This document shows, piece by piece, positions 12,593-23,192 of a stretch of DNA of 64,000 nt. A model generated the notes under the pieces. The model was not told the DNA's origin. It searched no databases and was given only the letters and a program-made list of their open reading frames with translations. The stretch spans positions 2,480,001 to 2,544,000 of the forward strand of contig JAJUBI010000006.1 in assembly GCA_022419385.1 (NCBI GenBank), read 5' to 3'. The translations under genes and the position numbers were made by a program. Source of the stretch: Paraconiothyrium sp. Pb-2020. Its lineage: Eukaryota; Ascomycota; Dothideomycetes; Pleosporales; Didymosphaeriaceae. How positions within the stretch are numbered: the stretch's first letter is position 1; each line of letters begins with the position of its first letter.

Positions 12593-13027
12593 GCTGCGCT
12601 GCATGTTGGCGCCATCAGGCTCACGCTCGGCGTGACGGGGTATCCGAGTGGGGCGAGCAGCTGGCCGGCGACGAAAGCCTATATCTCTTGCTGTATGTAG
12701 CCGCCTTTGAGGCGCTTCACCGTCATCATCTGTAGCGGCTTGGGGGTTCAGAAACTCCGCAAGTTGGTTCAGTCGCGAGCGAGGTGACGTCCGTGGTGGA
12801 ACAGTGGGCGGCGGGGAGGCTGAGGCTTGCGGGAAATCAAAGCCGCCCGTAGCAAAAGCAGTTCGGCGGGTGGGGGCGGCGGAGACGGAGAATCTGGCTG
12901 TGTTCTCGGCATGGATGGTGTCGTGCACTCGGTCGGCGAGGAAGTTGAGTTGGAAGGGGTATTGTCGGTCCGTTACGAAGTAGGTGACATCGGCGACGCA
13001 CCCCACATCGGCCCGTCCGTGCGTCAT
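12593..13027 (-). CDS. Possible 5' exon or separate small ORF upstream of the 11-12.5 kb gene
   Basis: An open minus-strand frame starts at an ATG at 13027. It contains VTDRQYPFQLNFLADRVHD, a Pro/Ser-rich stretch and RLNQLAEFLNPQ. A GTACGT donor at 12591, a CTAAT branch site and a CAG acceptor at 12480 would join it in frame to the next gene at its STGRPSAPPSERYLRR segment, bypassing the ATG at 12504. I cannot name a family. It overlaps only the presumed 5' leader of the AOS1 gene. It could also be noncoding. Confidence 0.35.
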
Positions 13028-13180
13028 CTAGCTTGCGGCTCTGCTCTCACTGCCGGCGTCTTTCCTCGCAGCGACAGCCGATTGCAACTTCGTGCCTTCT
13101 CAAAGGCGACGCCTGCGCTCCTACACGCTGCCCTCAACCCGATTCTCCACCCCATTCGAACGCCTTGCCGAACTAGCAAC

Positions 13181-14430
13181 ATGGCCGAGCCCGTTGCACC
13201 AGTAGTTCCGCTGCCTGCGACAAACGGCGAAGGCACCTTCCCTGCTCCTGATGCCGCAGGTGAGCTTGTTGCAGCCATTGCGCAGGCCGAAACTGTTTCC
13301 GCAGACGAGATTGCACTCAATGACGACAGATCCGCCTCTGGGGCCTCGAAGCGCAGAACCGGATTCGCAATGCGAACATTGCTCGTGTCCGTCAAGGCGC
13401 TCGCCAACGAGATCGCGAGAACTTGGTGCTGGCAGGCATCAGCTCAATCACGCTCGCCGACCATGAAGTCATCACCGAAGAGGACTTGGGTGCACAGTTC
13501 TTCATCAGTGAGACCGACATTGGCAAAAATGTAAGAGCGCACAGCATACACGGAGACTACTTCTAACAGTGCTCAGCGCGCCGAAGCCGCGGCCCCCAAA
13601 GTCCAAAAACTCAACCCCCGCTCAAGGTCAATGTCGTCCCGCGACGTTTCGAAAGAGACGGACACTGGCTTCTTTACGCCTTTCGATATGATCATTGCTA
13701 CCGACCTCGATCATTGCGCTTACCAACATCAATGGCTGCGCTAGGATCGTGAACCGTCCGTTCTACGCAGGAGGCAGCCATGGCATGTACGGATACATTT
13801 TCGCAGATCTCGGATCACACGAATTCGTCATTGAGAGAGGTGTCTAGGAAGACGGAGCTAAAAGCGGAATCTGCGACGCGATCAATAATTGGCGTCCAGT
13901 TCAAGAAGGAGAACGGGAAGAACATTGAGCTGGTCACCAAGCGAGAGCTATACACACCTCTGCTACTTTCCAATACCTCACCGCTCGCGCCAGAGCTCCA
14001 GGGAAACGCTCGCAAGCTAAAGAAAGTGCATCCTCTGTTGACTTGTATTCGCACGCTATGGGAGTGGGAGCGCCAAGGCAACGGCAACCCAACTCGCAGT
14101 CTGGCCGAGTTGGCGGCTTTCTCCGCCTCCGCTATGGACAGACACAAGGAGCTCACCCTCCCGCCTCAGACCCTTACGGGCGACTTTCTGAAGAGCTTTC
14201 TAAACAACCTCGGCAGCGAGATTGCACCGGTCACGGCAAACCTCGGCGGACAGCTGGCTCAGGATGTTATCAACGTTCTTGGCAAACGAGAACAACCCAT
14301 CCAGAACCTTATGCTGTTCGACGGAGAGGATAGCTCGGGACCAGTGTATGCGCTCCATCCCATCTTCATGAACGATCCTATGCCACCGATTGCACCGCTG
14401 CCTGTCGATGCGCCAATTGTACTCGCTTGA
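13181..14430 (+). pseudogene. AOS1: SUMO-activating enzyme subunit Aos1, multiply frameshifted
   Basis: Aos1 forms the E1 for SUMO with Uba2. Sequence across three frames matches the family closely: RQIRLWGLEAQNRIRNANI, LLVSVKALANEIAR, NLVLAGISSITLADHEVI, EEDLGAQFFISETDIGKN, an in-frame intron (13531-13577) and then RAEAAAPKVQKLNPR, VNVVP, DTGFFTPFDMIIATDLD, IALTNINGCARIVNRPFYA, GSHGMYGYIFADLGSHEFV, and a clean C-terminal half (from about 13830) with VTKRELYTPLLLSNTSPL. To follow this order the frame must change near 13322, 13380, 13420, 13622, 13655, 13712 and 13830. No in-frame stop or large deletion is needed besides the indels. So it is either a very young pseudogene or a patch of uncorrected sequence errors. 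The ATG at 13181 begins MAEPVAPVVPLPATNGEG. Confidence 0.85.
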
Positions 14431-14952
14431 AGGGATCGCTAATGAGTGCAGGTACTGTCTCACAAATCGAGAAACGGATAAGCTTGCGATTGTCTCTGAT
14501 TCGGATTCGGTACTGGGGGCGTTGGTTGCAAGTCAACTCTGAGGAGTTTTGGTTTTCTTTGGGGTATCTGATTGGAGTATGTTATGATACCCACATCATT
14601 AGCGAGCATGCACGAAATGCAATGGCAACGTAGCGTAAATCGTCGCGAGAAGTATCGACTGCAGCGTCGAATCATCATCATCAATACTTGTTAATCCTAC
14701 TGGGGTCAATCAAAGGCACTATGAGCCTAGCAGGGCGATATGGCTGATAGATCCATTCCGTCTATGTATGCTTGCGATTTCTAGGTTAGAAGCAATCTTG
14801 GAACGCCTACACGCCATCGTGACAAAACAGTTGATGCAGTCACCGCTCATTACATGCAATTCGAGGTTCAAACGTACCTTGCTATTCGGCAAGTGGATTG
14901 TTCTTTCTAGACTACGTGATCTCAATGTACCCTCTTCGACTTACTCGCCACT
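14431..14952. other. Intergenic region between convergent genes, no gene seen
   Basis: About 520 bp between the 3' ends of AOS1 (plus strand) and PBN1 (minus strand). It should hold both polyadenylation regions. I see no further coding signal. Confidence 0.5.
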
Positions 14953-16529
14953 CTACTGCTTCTTCTTCACCTTTTCTTCCATTCCTTTACCGCGTTTCCC
15001 CCTTCCACCTTTAAACAAGACCCAGCACAATCCCAAGAACGCCACAATAACAACGCCAATGGTGCCCATCTCTACCCAATCCGCTGCCCTCGAGTCCAGC
15101 ACCGGCACATCAATCCAATTCACCAGGTTCCCCGTCCCATTCCCGCTCTCGTTTGGCGGCACATGCATGAATCTCTTTCCCTTTGCAAACGCACTGTCAT
15201 ACCCCAGGTTCTTACGGTCGAAAGGGTTACCAGAACTGTCTTGCTCAGCATCGCAAGCCCAGAAGACGACGGGCCAGGGGACAGGGACGCGTGTGTGCGA
15301 AGAAGAGGCGACCGGGAGGTACCGGAGGTGCAGGGGTATAGTGACTGTCCATTCTTGTTCTTTAATACCCTCTGGATATTCCTGTGGGGAGACAAGTCGG
15401 AAGAGCGCAGTACTGCCCCATCTTGAAACGACCCAATCTGGTGCTTCCAGATCCGTGGCACCTGTGACATATAGCAGGGAGGTCAGGAGGTGTGAGGAGA
15501 GGAAGAGAGGGTCATTGAATTGGTATTTATCGATGAAGAGGTATGAGGGCAGCGTCAGGTGCGTATATAGTTTGCAGGTTTCATCTGGCGGGATAAGCTG
15601 CGCTGAGGGGAAGCTGAGTTCCAATGTGGGATGCAAGCCAGTGGGATGCGCGAAGCGCGACATGTATGTCAGGGGATAAGAGAGAGGGTAGTGTCGTGTG
15701 GGTGTCTGGAAACGTGTAGGCTTGGGTGCGGCGTCTGGGCCTAAGACGGTGAGGAAGCCGCCGAAAGCGATGTCTTCGGGGTCGGGATTGGGTTCGTGGG
15801 TTAGAACGCCAACTTCGATTGTATGCCCGTGGCTTGGGGCGGGAATGTGGGTTGTCCAACCATGAGTAGGGGAGTCGAAGAAGGCCGTCAGGATAAGGTT
15901 GGTAGAAGATGCGGAGAAGTCAATGTCGAGGTAGGAGGCTTTGAGGAGCGAAGTTGCATACTCTATGCATTTTTCTAGATCTGAAGACTTCGGACAAAAG
16001 CTCTCTTCGATCAAGGAGACGAGCTGGTGCAATGACGGAAGGCAGGAGTAGTACTGCAGTGAAGCGTCTGATTCCTCACCTGTCGCATGAAAAACAGGTG
16101 TTGCTATCTCTTCTGCATCCAAATCAAACGAACAGTCATTCTCTGGATCGAAGACCGATCGCAAGAGATCACAAAGCTGTACTTTGGGTTGCGTGTTGTG
16201 CGGCTCGTAGAGAACGTGTAGGCCTGGCGTGACACGTGATGTGAAAGGTGGGATGGCAGTGAATGGCTTCAGAGAGGCCCACTTAATGTGTAGTTCTTGC
16301 CATTGCTTGAGAAACTTGCGGACCTATAGGACGTTAGCTGGTTTACCTGTAACGAGCATAAAGCTGATATTTGCGGTACCTCTTTAGGAAGCTCGTCTAC
16401 GTTAAAAGTAACGCGGTGTTCCTCTACGGCTTTAAGTCCTTTCAACCAGAGAGATCCATCTTTAACTTCAAGCTGTTCTGGCGTGAACGAATCTGGGTCT
16501 CCCACCAGGTATGTCCTTCGCTGCTTCAT
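14953..16529 (-). CDS. PBN1: Pbn1/PIG-X, GPI mannosyltransferase I subunit
   Basis: ER membrane protein that stabilises the Gpi14/PIG-M enzyme adding the first mannose to GPI precursors. Exon 1 is 16380-16529 and exon 2 is 14953-16323, with a 56-nt intron; together 506 aa. The N-terminus MKQRRTYLVGDP and the segment FLKQWQELHIKW are typical. The PIG-X domain lies at about residues 270-460, with LYTHLTLPSYLFIDKYQF, the WGSTALFRL motif, and VTIPLHLRYLPVASSSH followed by PVPWPVVFWAC. A single C-terminal membrane helix (WVEMGTIGVVIVAFLGLCW) is followed by a lysine-rich cytosolic tail, as in yeast Pbn1. The start ATG lies 300 bp from the divergent SARAF-like start, so the two ER genes may share a promoter. 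All key features are intact. Confidence 0.88.
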
Positions 16530-16829
16530 TGTTGGTGTTGACGTGGGTTAGCATTTGCCAAGGGACAACCTGCACATGTGCACACGTTCACGCGATGCCG
16601 TAACATATTATAGACTAACCCCAAAAAGCCGTAGTTTACAGGTATCCCACCAATGACGAACGCCAAGCCGCCCATTACAATGGTTCGCCGTCTTCACAAG
16701 CTGTAGCCTTGCCGCTGCTCAACACACACACACACCGTGTCCTTTACGCGTGTCGCCACACATGGCCTTATAGACAGATTGCCTCTGCTACAGCCGCGAC
16801 ATCCTCGCTTTTGAAACGCCCAAGTCACA
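16530..16829. promoter_or_regulatory. Shared intergenic promoter region of PBN1 and SARAF-like gene
   Basis: Exactly 300 bp separates two head-to-head start codons. It includes a CA-rich stretch (CACACACACACAC near 16721) and AACATATTATAG, which is a possible TATA-like element. The limits are set by the flanking start codons; the role is inferred from layout. Confidence 0.45.
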
Positions 16830-17795
16830 ATGCGCCCGCTCAACTTCCTCTCCACAGCACTGCTGGCCGCCTTCACGCTCCTCGAACCCGCCTCCGCCCT
16901 GCGCTCCGACAAAGTCAAGCTCTCCAAGATTCAAAGTCTCACTCTGCGTAAAGACCAGGAGACCTCCCACCGCCGCGTCTCTGCTATACCCCAGCTAAAA
17001 TGTATCGGCGGCTCCGCGCGCGGCTTGTACGAGGTCGATGTAATGCGCTGTAAGAACAGCGGGGCAGATTACGACGATGAGGCCATCCAGTGGACATGCA
17101 CCGCTTCCCTCCCCGAGGAATTCAAACTAGGCTCAACAGATGTGATATGCGAAGGATACGATTACCCTGAAGACCCATTTATATTGAAGGGCAGTTGCGG
17201 TGTGGAATACAGACTGGTCTTGACGGAGAAGGGCGAGGAAAAGCACAGACACAAGAAGCCGTGGTTTGGAGGTGGGGACGATGATGCGAGAGGGCACGAG
17301 AAGAGCACGGGCGATAAAGTTGTTGCATCCTTGTTCTGGATAATCTTTGTTGGCGTCGCGGCATGGATTGTGTATAACGCGTTGAGGAACTGGGCGACGG
17401 GACAAGGTGGCGCTGGGACTGGCTTCGGCGGCAACCGTCCAGGTTGGGGCGGTGGGGGAGGCGGTGGATGGGGAGGCTACGGTGGGAATGATGATGATCC
17501 GCCCCCGCCGTATGATTGGCATCCTGGACAGGGACAGAACCCTAAGCGGTCATATGGGAGCACAAATCAGGAGGGCTGGAGACCTGGCTTTTGGTCGGGT
17601 GCGTTAGGCGGAGCGGCTGCTGGATATGCGGCAGGTCGAACTGGACAGGGCAGGAATAACCAGACCACTGGCTCGGGCTGGGGCAACAGTGGTTGGAACA
17701 ATGGCGAAGGAAGCTCGCGGTCATCGTCTGACTCCTCGAGCTACTCATCTACGAGACACGAGAGCACCGGTTTCGGTTCGACTTCGCGCAGATAG
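16830..17795 (+). CDS. SARAF-like store-operated calcium entry regulator (DUF1183)
   Basis: Single-exon 321-aa type I membrane protein. A signal peptide covers residues 1-24 (LLAAFTLLEPASA). The ER-lumenal SARAF domain follows with LKCIGGSARG, YEVDVMRCKNSGADYDDE, IQWTCTASLPEEFKLGSTDV and GSCGVEYRLVLT; its Cys residues are spaced as in the family. One membrane helix (about 167-188, FWIIFVGVAAWIVYNAL) leads to a cytosolic tail rich in Gly, Trp and Ser with a PPPPYDW motif. In animals SARAF promotes slow inactivation of store-operated calcium entry. Fungi lack a clear STIM/Orai pair, so the fungal role is unknown; ER calcium handling is an inference. The next gene downstream (BTB) is convergent. 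Confidence 0.88.
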   Translation: MRPLNFLSTALLAAFTLLEPASALRSDKVKLSKIQSLTLRKDQETSHRRVSAIPQLKCIGGSARGLYEVDVMRCKNSGADYDDEAIQWTCTASLPEEFKLGSTDVICEGYDYPEDPFILKGSCGVEYRLVLTEKGEEKHRHKKPWFGGGDDDARGHEKSTGDKVVASLFWIIFVGVAAWIVYNALRNWATGQGGAGTGFGGNRPGWGGGGGGGWGGYGGNDDDPPPPYDWHPGQGQNPKRSYGSTNQEGWRPGFWSGALGGAAAGYAAGRTGQGRNNQTTGSGWGNSGWNNGEGSSRSSSDSSSYSSTRHESTGFGSTSRR

Positions 17796-18023
17796 TCGGA
17801 GAGTTTTCCCCGTGGTTCGAGATTGATACCTGTTTTGCAGTTATTACCCATTCAACTTACACATACACACGAAATCGGTGAAGTAAAATACATCCGGAAC
17901 GTCCTCCACGCCCGTAACCTCACGTGGAACCAGATTGGGCTAGAGATCGTGTCATCACAAAGAACACGAAAGAAACCTTGAACGCCCTGCCTATCGCCAT
18001 GTGCCACGTTGCCCCAGAGCACC

Positions 18024-19718
18024 TTATGCATCGTCCGCCAACCATAAAACATCGACGTCTGCGACCTTCACGCAGGTCAAGTACCCGACGCCGTGTGCGT
18101 CTGGATCGATCATGAGCTGGTTGTCCACCAACTTCTCCACAACCCTCGACGCATGCTCCCTCAGCATGCCCATATCCTCACCAAGATCCTTCCACCCGAT
18201 CGTCATCAGTCTCTCAATCAGCTCTCTTACATACTCCGTGCTCAGCCACTTCCAGTTTCCCTTGTGTATTCCGCGGTACAGTCTGCCAAAATGCAGCGTT
18301 CGCTCAGGATGGTTCGTCACGTTCGAAATGTGCTGGGCGAGCTCGTCACGGAAGACTTGGACGGTGAGCCAGGTTTCGATCTCGGCCGTCTTTGTTGGGT
18401 CCGGTGCGCGAACAGGGCGGCGGAGGGGGTCGCCAATGTGGATGGTGATAAGGAGCAATTCGTGCTCGATTTCAAGACGCAGTTTATCGAGCGCTAGTGC
18501 CTTCTGCTTTACGAGGTCTTGGACAGGGTCTGCGATAGCCTTGCGGGAAGTGGGCCAGGGCCATTTGGGGTGTGCGCCGACCATATGTATTAGGCATTCA
18601 TCGTAGATGCCTCGATTTTCTAGGGCTATAGCGAGCTGGATCCAGCGAGGGGGGTCGGCCTTGATAGCAAGGTAAAGCTCCCGACGATAACTTGCGTACG
18701 TGCTACCCAAATGCGCTCGTAAGAGGTGGACGCAGCCCAGCTCGGTGCCTACCTTGATGAGCCCTTCTGATTGGGCCAGAGCGACGCTGATGTCGGTGGT
18801 GGACAGTTTAGGCGGGATGTTATACATTGAGCCGAGTATCTGGGTGTAGCATACAATCGCAGCCATATAGTGAGGGCTATGAGTGGTCGCCACCAAGTCG
18901 GTGCAGAAGGGTTTAGAACCGGGTGAGTTTGTATCATCGGACAGATCTTCGGATTTGATCTCGACGCCGTCGACGATCTGAGGACTAGGCTGCGAGACAT
19001 TGGGACGGTCACCGTTGGACTGATGACGGACTAAGCTGACCTTGCCGTTCCTTCCTTCAATGGCGAAGGAGTACCAAGAAGCTTTGGTCTCATCGGGTGA
19101 AGCATCCTGCAGTGCGTTGACGAAGAATGGGGAGTGTCGACAAAGCACGGAGCTGTGTAACTGAAACGTCCGGGACGAGGGACCGAGGTCAGAGGTGATA
19201 ATGAGATCTCCAATTGAGAAGTGGGTGTTTGGTGGTTGGGATCGGATGAGGACGCTTGTCCTTAGCGGTGACGGTAAACACTGTTTCGTTAGTCGATGCC
19301 GACGGCTTGTTGGCATTGCACCTACCACAGTGCCATCATGCGATGATTCTCTTGTCTGGGGACTTGGAAGTCCAATGTCCTCGATGTTTATTGAGTTTGA
19401 AAGAACTGAAGTAATATTCGATTGATTGCCGATAATCAATTCAATGAGCCTCGGTGATACTGTCTTTGGGGTTGGTGGCTTTGAGATCGCTTGCGCAGCG
19501 ACGCTTCTCTGCGTAGATGGCGGTGTGGAGAGCTCACTGGACGGGCTCGAAGATTCGAAATACGATGAAGCCGCTAATCTATACATGGAGCTAGTCGACC
19601 GCTTCCTTTCTTCGAGAGTAGAGGAACTTGATGATGTAGTGGAGGCTTTTGACGCGCTTATCGCGGGCTGTCGCTTACGTATCTCTCCAGACAGCGGAGA
19701 ACCTTGCCGTTTCGTCAT
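18024..19718 (-). CDS. BTB/POZ domain protein
   Basis: Single exon, 564 aa from the ATG at 19718 (a GTG further upstream is in frame but less likely). The first 140 residues are Ser/Thr-rich and disordered. A BTB-type segment at about 166-205 reads HFSIGDLIITSDLGPSSRTF then LHSSVLCRHSPFF. The C-terminal 300 residues are helical and contain RRELYLAIKADPPRWIQLAI, RWIQLAIALENRGIYDE and HPKWPW motifs that I recall from ascomycete BTB proteins of unknown role. Many BTB proteins are Cul3 adaptors; nothing here identifies a partner. A frame-broken F-box gene follows upstream on the same strand, but there is no evidence that they act together. Confidence 0.75.
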   Translation of the reverse strand: MTKRQGSPLSGEIRKRQPAISASKASTTSSSSSTLEERKRSTSSMYRLAASSYFESSSPSSELSTPPSTQRSVAAQAISKPPTPKTVSPRLIELIIGNQSNITSVLSNSINIEDIGLPSPQTRESSHDGTVVGAMPTSRRHRLTKQCLPSPLRTSVLIRSQPPNTHFSIGDLIITSDLGPSSRTFQLHSSVLCRHSPFFVNALQDASPDETKASWYSFAIEGRNGKVSLVRHQSNGDRPNVSQPSPQIVDGVEIKSEDLSDDTNSPGSKPFCTDLVATTHSPHYMAAIVCYTQILGSMYNIPPKLSTTDISVALAQSEGLIKVGTELGCVHLLRAHLGSTYASYRRELYLAIKADPPRWIQLAIALENRGIYDECLIHMVGAHPKWPWPTSRKAIADPVQDLVKQKALALDKLRLEIEHELLLITIHIGDPLRRPVRAPDPTKTAEIETWLTVQVFRDELAQHISNVTNHPERTLHFGRLYRGIHKGNWKWLSTEYVRELIERLMTIGWKDLGEDMGMLREHASRVVEKLVDNQLMIDPDAHGVGYLTCVKVADVDVLWLADDA

Positions 19719-20677
19719 AATGTCTAAAGACACGATGCTCTGTCAGACGTAGAAAAAGGTCAGAGGTCAGTTGAAGAGACTCAGAGCGTTCAAAACACGG
19801 GTAAGTCCGTATAAGATTTTCCGGGACTATCACAAGTGAGGGAGATTGTAACACTGAGCACCAGAACTGCTGCTCAATGTTTTGATATAGATAGATACCA
19901 TTAGTAAGGTAAGGGTACATAGCTGTAGGTCGCCCGCAGTACGGGTGTATGACCCAGGGCAACTGATAGAGTTAATCGAAGCAAGTAATACACCAACCGT
20001 GAGACTATGTTTGAGTATGATAATGGAACATTGGGAGACAAAAGCTGGTGTTTACAAGTCTGTTATCTGGAAGGTGAGTGAATTGCGGCGACCAGGAAGA
20101 AATTACCTGCCTTGCAACATGACTTTCATCGACACTGGGGGTCGTGGTAGTGTCGCTATCAAATGATGAACTAGTAATGGTTGATGATGTAATCGAAGTT
20201 TGCCTGAATACCGCGGAGATCTTCTTTGACGGTTTCTGATTCTTGATGTAATCTAGTCCCTAAAAGAACTTAGTCAAGTTCGAGGATAATCTTCTACAGC
20301 CCTAACTTTGTGGCATCCGCTCTGAGGTGGTCGGGTGGATTCTGGCGACATATGAATTTTCTTACCTCTGCGAATATAGTGTAGGTGAACGCTCAAACTT
20401 CCGTCGTAGGGATTTGATCTATTTGCGCGTTGTCGCCGTTGCCGGTGCATTAGACATCTCCATCACTCTTATCAACATCCAGGTCGGCCACAATCACCAT
20501 CGTTCTTCAAATCGGGTCTGACATTCCCCGCCGCGGGCAACCCAAGGTTCCGAGACCTGCATCCTACCGTTGCATCCTGGGTTCCCCGCCGTCGAGTTCC
20601 TTGCTCGGCTCTTTTACGTGGAACAGTAGCCTTGAACGCGACAATATCGTGGAAAAGGGTAGCCCTCTCGTGATGAC
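19719..20677. other. Intergenic region, no gene seen
   Basis: About 960 bp between the start of the BTB gene and the 3' end of the F-box gene. It is AT-richer than its neighbours. Short frames on both strands have no recognisable domain. Confidence 0.5.
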
Positions 20678-22064
20678 CTAGTACGCAACTATCGGCTCAA
20701 TGGTCCAATTCCAAGGGCCCTCGGCGATGACCCACCTCCACCCATCTGGCAAGATTTGGCTCGCGACTGCGGTATCGACAAATCCAGCAGCCTTACGAGC
20801 GCTCAGCAATTCCACTTGTGTTTCACTCTCGTGCTTCCAGAGCCTAAAAGACACCCCAAACTTTTCGATAACCGAGTTTCGTGGCGCCAGATTCGTACGA
20901 TCGAGCCCCCAATCATTGCTCCGTTCATATGGCTTCAGATACCGTGTAGCTTTAATCCCGGTCTTTGTCCACGCGAGCGGACCTTCCAGTGCATTGGAAA
21001 TGTTGACGAAGGAGCCGAACCAGTCGCCGTCACGATCGCGAATCATGTACAACGAGCTTGACCCTCCTCTCGCGCACCAAGGTAGCGTGGTCGTCTCCGA
21101 AATACCGCGGGCGAAAGTGCGAACCTTGAACACGTTCCAGTTGTCGTTCTGGGGGGTGGACGGCGCGTTGACACGACCGATGACGGCAAATTCGCAGAGC
21201 GATGGGAATGCCCCGATGTTATATAGCTCCTGCAGTGTACTTGCGAGTTTCGCGCCGTGCAGAAGTTTGTCGCCAGAATAGCAGAGAGCGGTGTGAGCCA
21301 GGTGGGCGCACTCAGGACGCGCGAGGACTAATGACGAGGTATTCTAGTCGAGATATTCTGTTCAGCGGCTTCTGTGACCTCGAAGGACTGCTCGGGCGTT
21401 CGTGGTCGAGTGCTGCTGTTGGGAAAAGGCTCGACAGTAATCCAGAACAAAGATGCGAGGTGCGCAGCCTCAGGCTCCTAAGGCGCGGTAGCAAAGCACT
21501 CAAAGCATGGCACACATGAGGCTGATCGAGGTCTGGACGATTAATGCAGGCGCAATCAAGGTTGAGATTGACTACTGACGCAGGGAGACTCTGCAAGATC
21601 AACACAAGGACAGCACTGGGCACAGAAAATCCTTCCAGGTGGTCCAACGATTCTTCAAATGACAGCGCAAAGGTGCGTAAGTGCTTCATCCTGCGCATAG
21701 CTTCGCATAGCTCTACTAGACGATCGAAAGCATCAGTCGACTGAACACTGAAGCCCATCAAATGTACCTGAGTTATGCGTATGCTAAGCGACTGGATGAG
21801 GTGGTATTGTCGAGCGAATCTCCCGAACCGTGCGCCTGATGTGTCCTCTCGAAGTTTTGAGTCCAGAGAGATGTGCTGGTAAAGTACTGTACTGGCGATA
21901 TGATGCCATCTCTTGCATGTGCGCATAACTGCAACGAGATCTGACGGTTTGTTGAGTATTTTTTCGAAAACATCCATCAGGATTTCATTTGGTAGTCTCG
22001 TTCGGTCATTTTCTGTGTGCTTTTTTAGCCTGTTCTGGCTGGTGAGAGTATGTTCATGATGCAT
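20678..22064 (-). pseudogene. F-box protein gene with one frame break near 21315
   Basis: The 5' part (ATG at 22064; an upstream in-frame TTG at 22157 is unlikely to start it) encodes an F-box, LPNEILMDVFEKILNKPSDL then CKRWHHIASTVLYQHISL, followed by leucine-rich segments such as SLPASVVNLNLDCACI. It stops at 21312 just after LEYLVI. A second frame continues without a gap: ARPECAHLAHTALC, LQELYNIGAFPSLCEFAVIG, DNWNVFKVRTFARG, then YMIRDRDGDWFGSF and a C-terminus ending at 20678. This tail is the usual end of this dothideomycete F-box family, so I read the two as one gene. No intron fits between the halves. F-box proteins recruit substrates to SCF ubiquitin ligases; the substrate is unknown. 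It may be a true pseudogene or a single sequence error. Confidence 0.7.
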
Positions 22065-23192
22065 GCTGCGAGGCAGATCCCATTCAGGAAGTGGACGACT
22101 TCCGATATCTTCGATGACCAAGGGTGAGCGAGACGCGGGACTTCGGCGCAGCGACAAAGTCCGTTGACAGCTGGCCTTTCAAACATGTGGTAGTTCGAAT
22201 CATGATATACGACGCCCTACTAGCTCGGGCAACCGGCCGCGGCTCATCAGGCAAGCATTTCTCGTGATGCATCGTGAGCACAATGATGATCCGGCAGTTG
22301 ACGCGCTGATGAGATAGTGGCCGAAGATTGGATCACGCGAGTGGGGGACAAAAGCCATCTTTCCCAAGCCGGCAAGCTTCTCCGCATCTACGCACGTGGG
22401 GCCTTCACCAAACCCTGGAATTGGTGCAATCCATCTTGCAGCAGAAACCGACTCTTGTTTACGGACTTTGCGGCCAATGACGTAGGGAGCTATGTAGGGC
22501 GCTGAATGATGGGCTCGATAAGCGATCAGCAGCATCTACGGACGTCGCTCTTAGATAAACGCGAGATGGCGGTCTCGTCACGTTCGACACGTTCGATTTA
22601 TGATGGACTGGGTAGTGAATACCGAATTTATAGCAGGGGCATCCGGCCAAGCTTTCGTGCGTGGTTCTCAACGGCCTGTGCAACATGCATGTACCTGATG
22701 CCCTCTCGGCTATCTAATGCGCATACGCTACCTTATGCCCTCGAACATTCACGATTTCTACACTTTCCGGCTCCCACAGGCACCAGGCTGTTGTTCTGGT
22801 TTCTTGAGCGCTGAGCCGGATGGATTAGTCCGAATCTCAAAGTCGAAGGACAAAGAGGCTAACAGGAACGCTGATATAATGCCCTTGTACCTTGTTACTA
22901 CCTGCACTTTACCGCCCCCAATGCGACTGTGGCTTCGAACATTCGAGCAAGGCAGAAGAGCGATTCTCAAGAGGCATTTGCGTGGTCTGAACAAGAATTG
23001 AATTAGGCTCAGAGTGAAAGTAGGTGAAGTTTACATCACATCACAGTATTCGGATGATATACGCTAAAATGCAGGAACAACATGCGTTATCTTGTCAGTT
23101 ACTCCTATACAACACGGACAATCTCCAATCCTACAAAATCGTCACCCAAACCTCACCCTCAATGCTCTCTGACGCGTCCGCACCTCACGTGT
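22065..23192. other. Intergenic region, no gene seen
   Basis: About 1.1 kb upstream of the F-box gene and downstream of the amine oxidase gene. I found no frame with a family signature on either strand, and no repeat. Confidence 0.5.

Noticed and set aside
12827..13180. Upstream plus-strand extension of AOS1 in the same frame
   Set aside because: Glycine-rich translation with no Aos1 similarity; the good ATG is at 13181 and the opposite strand holds a more protein-like frame.
20700..21281. 193-aa plus-strand frame opposite the F-box gene tail
   Set aside because: The minus-strand translation carries the recognised F-box family C-terminus (YMIRDRDGDWFGSF); the plus-strand one is its shadow.
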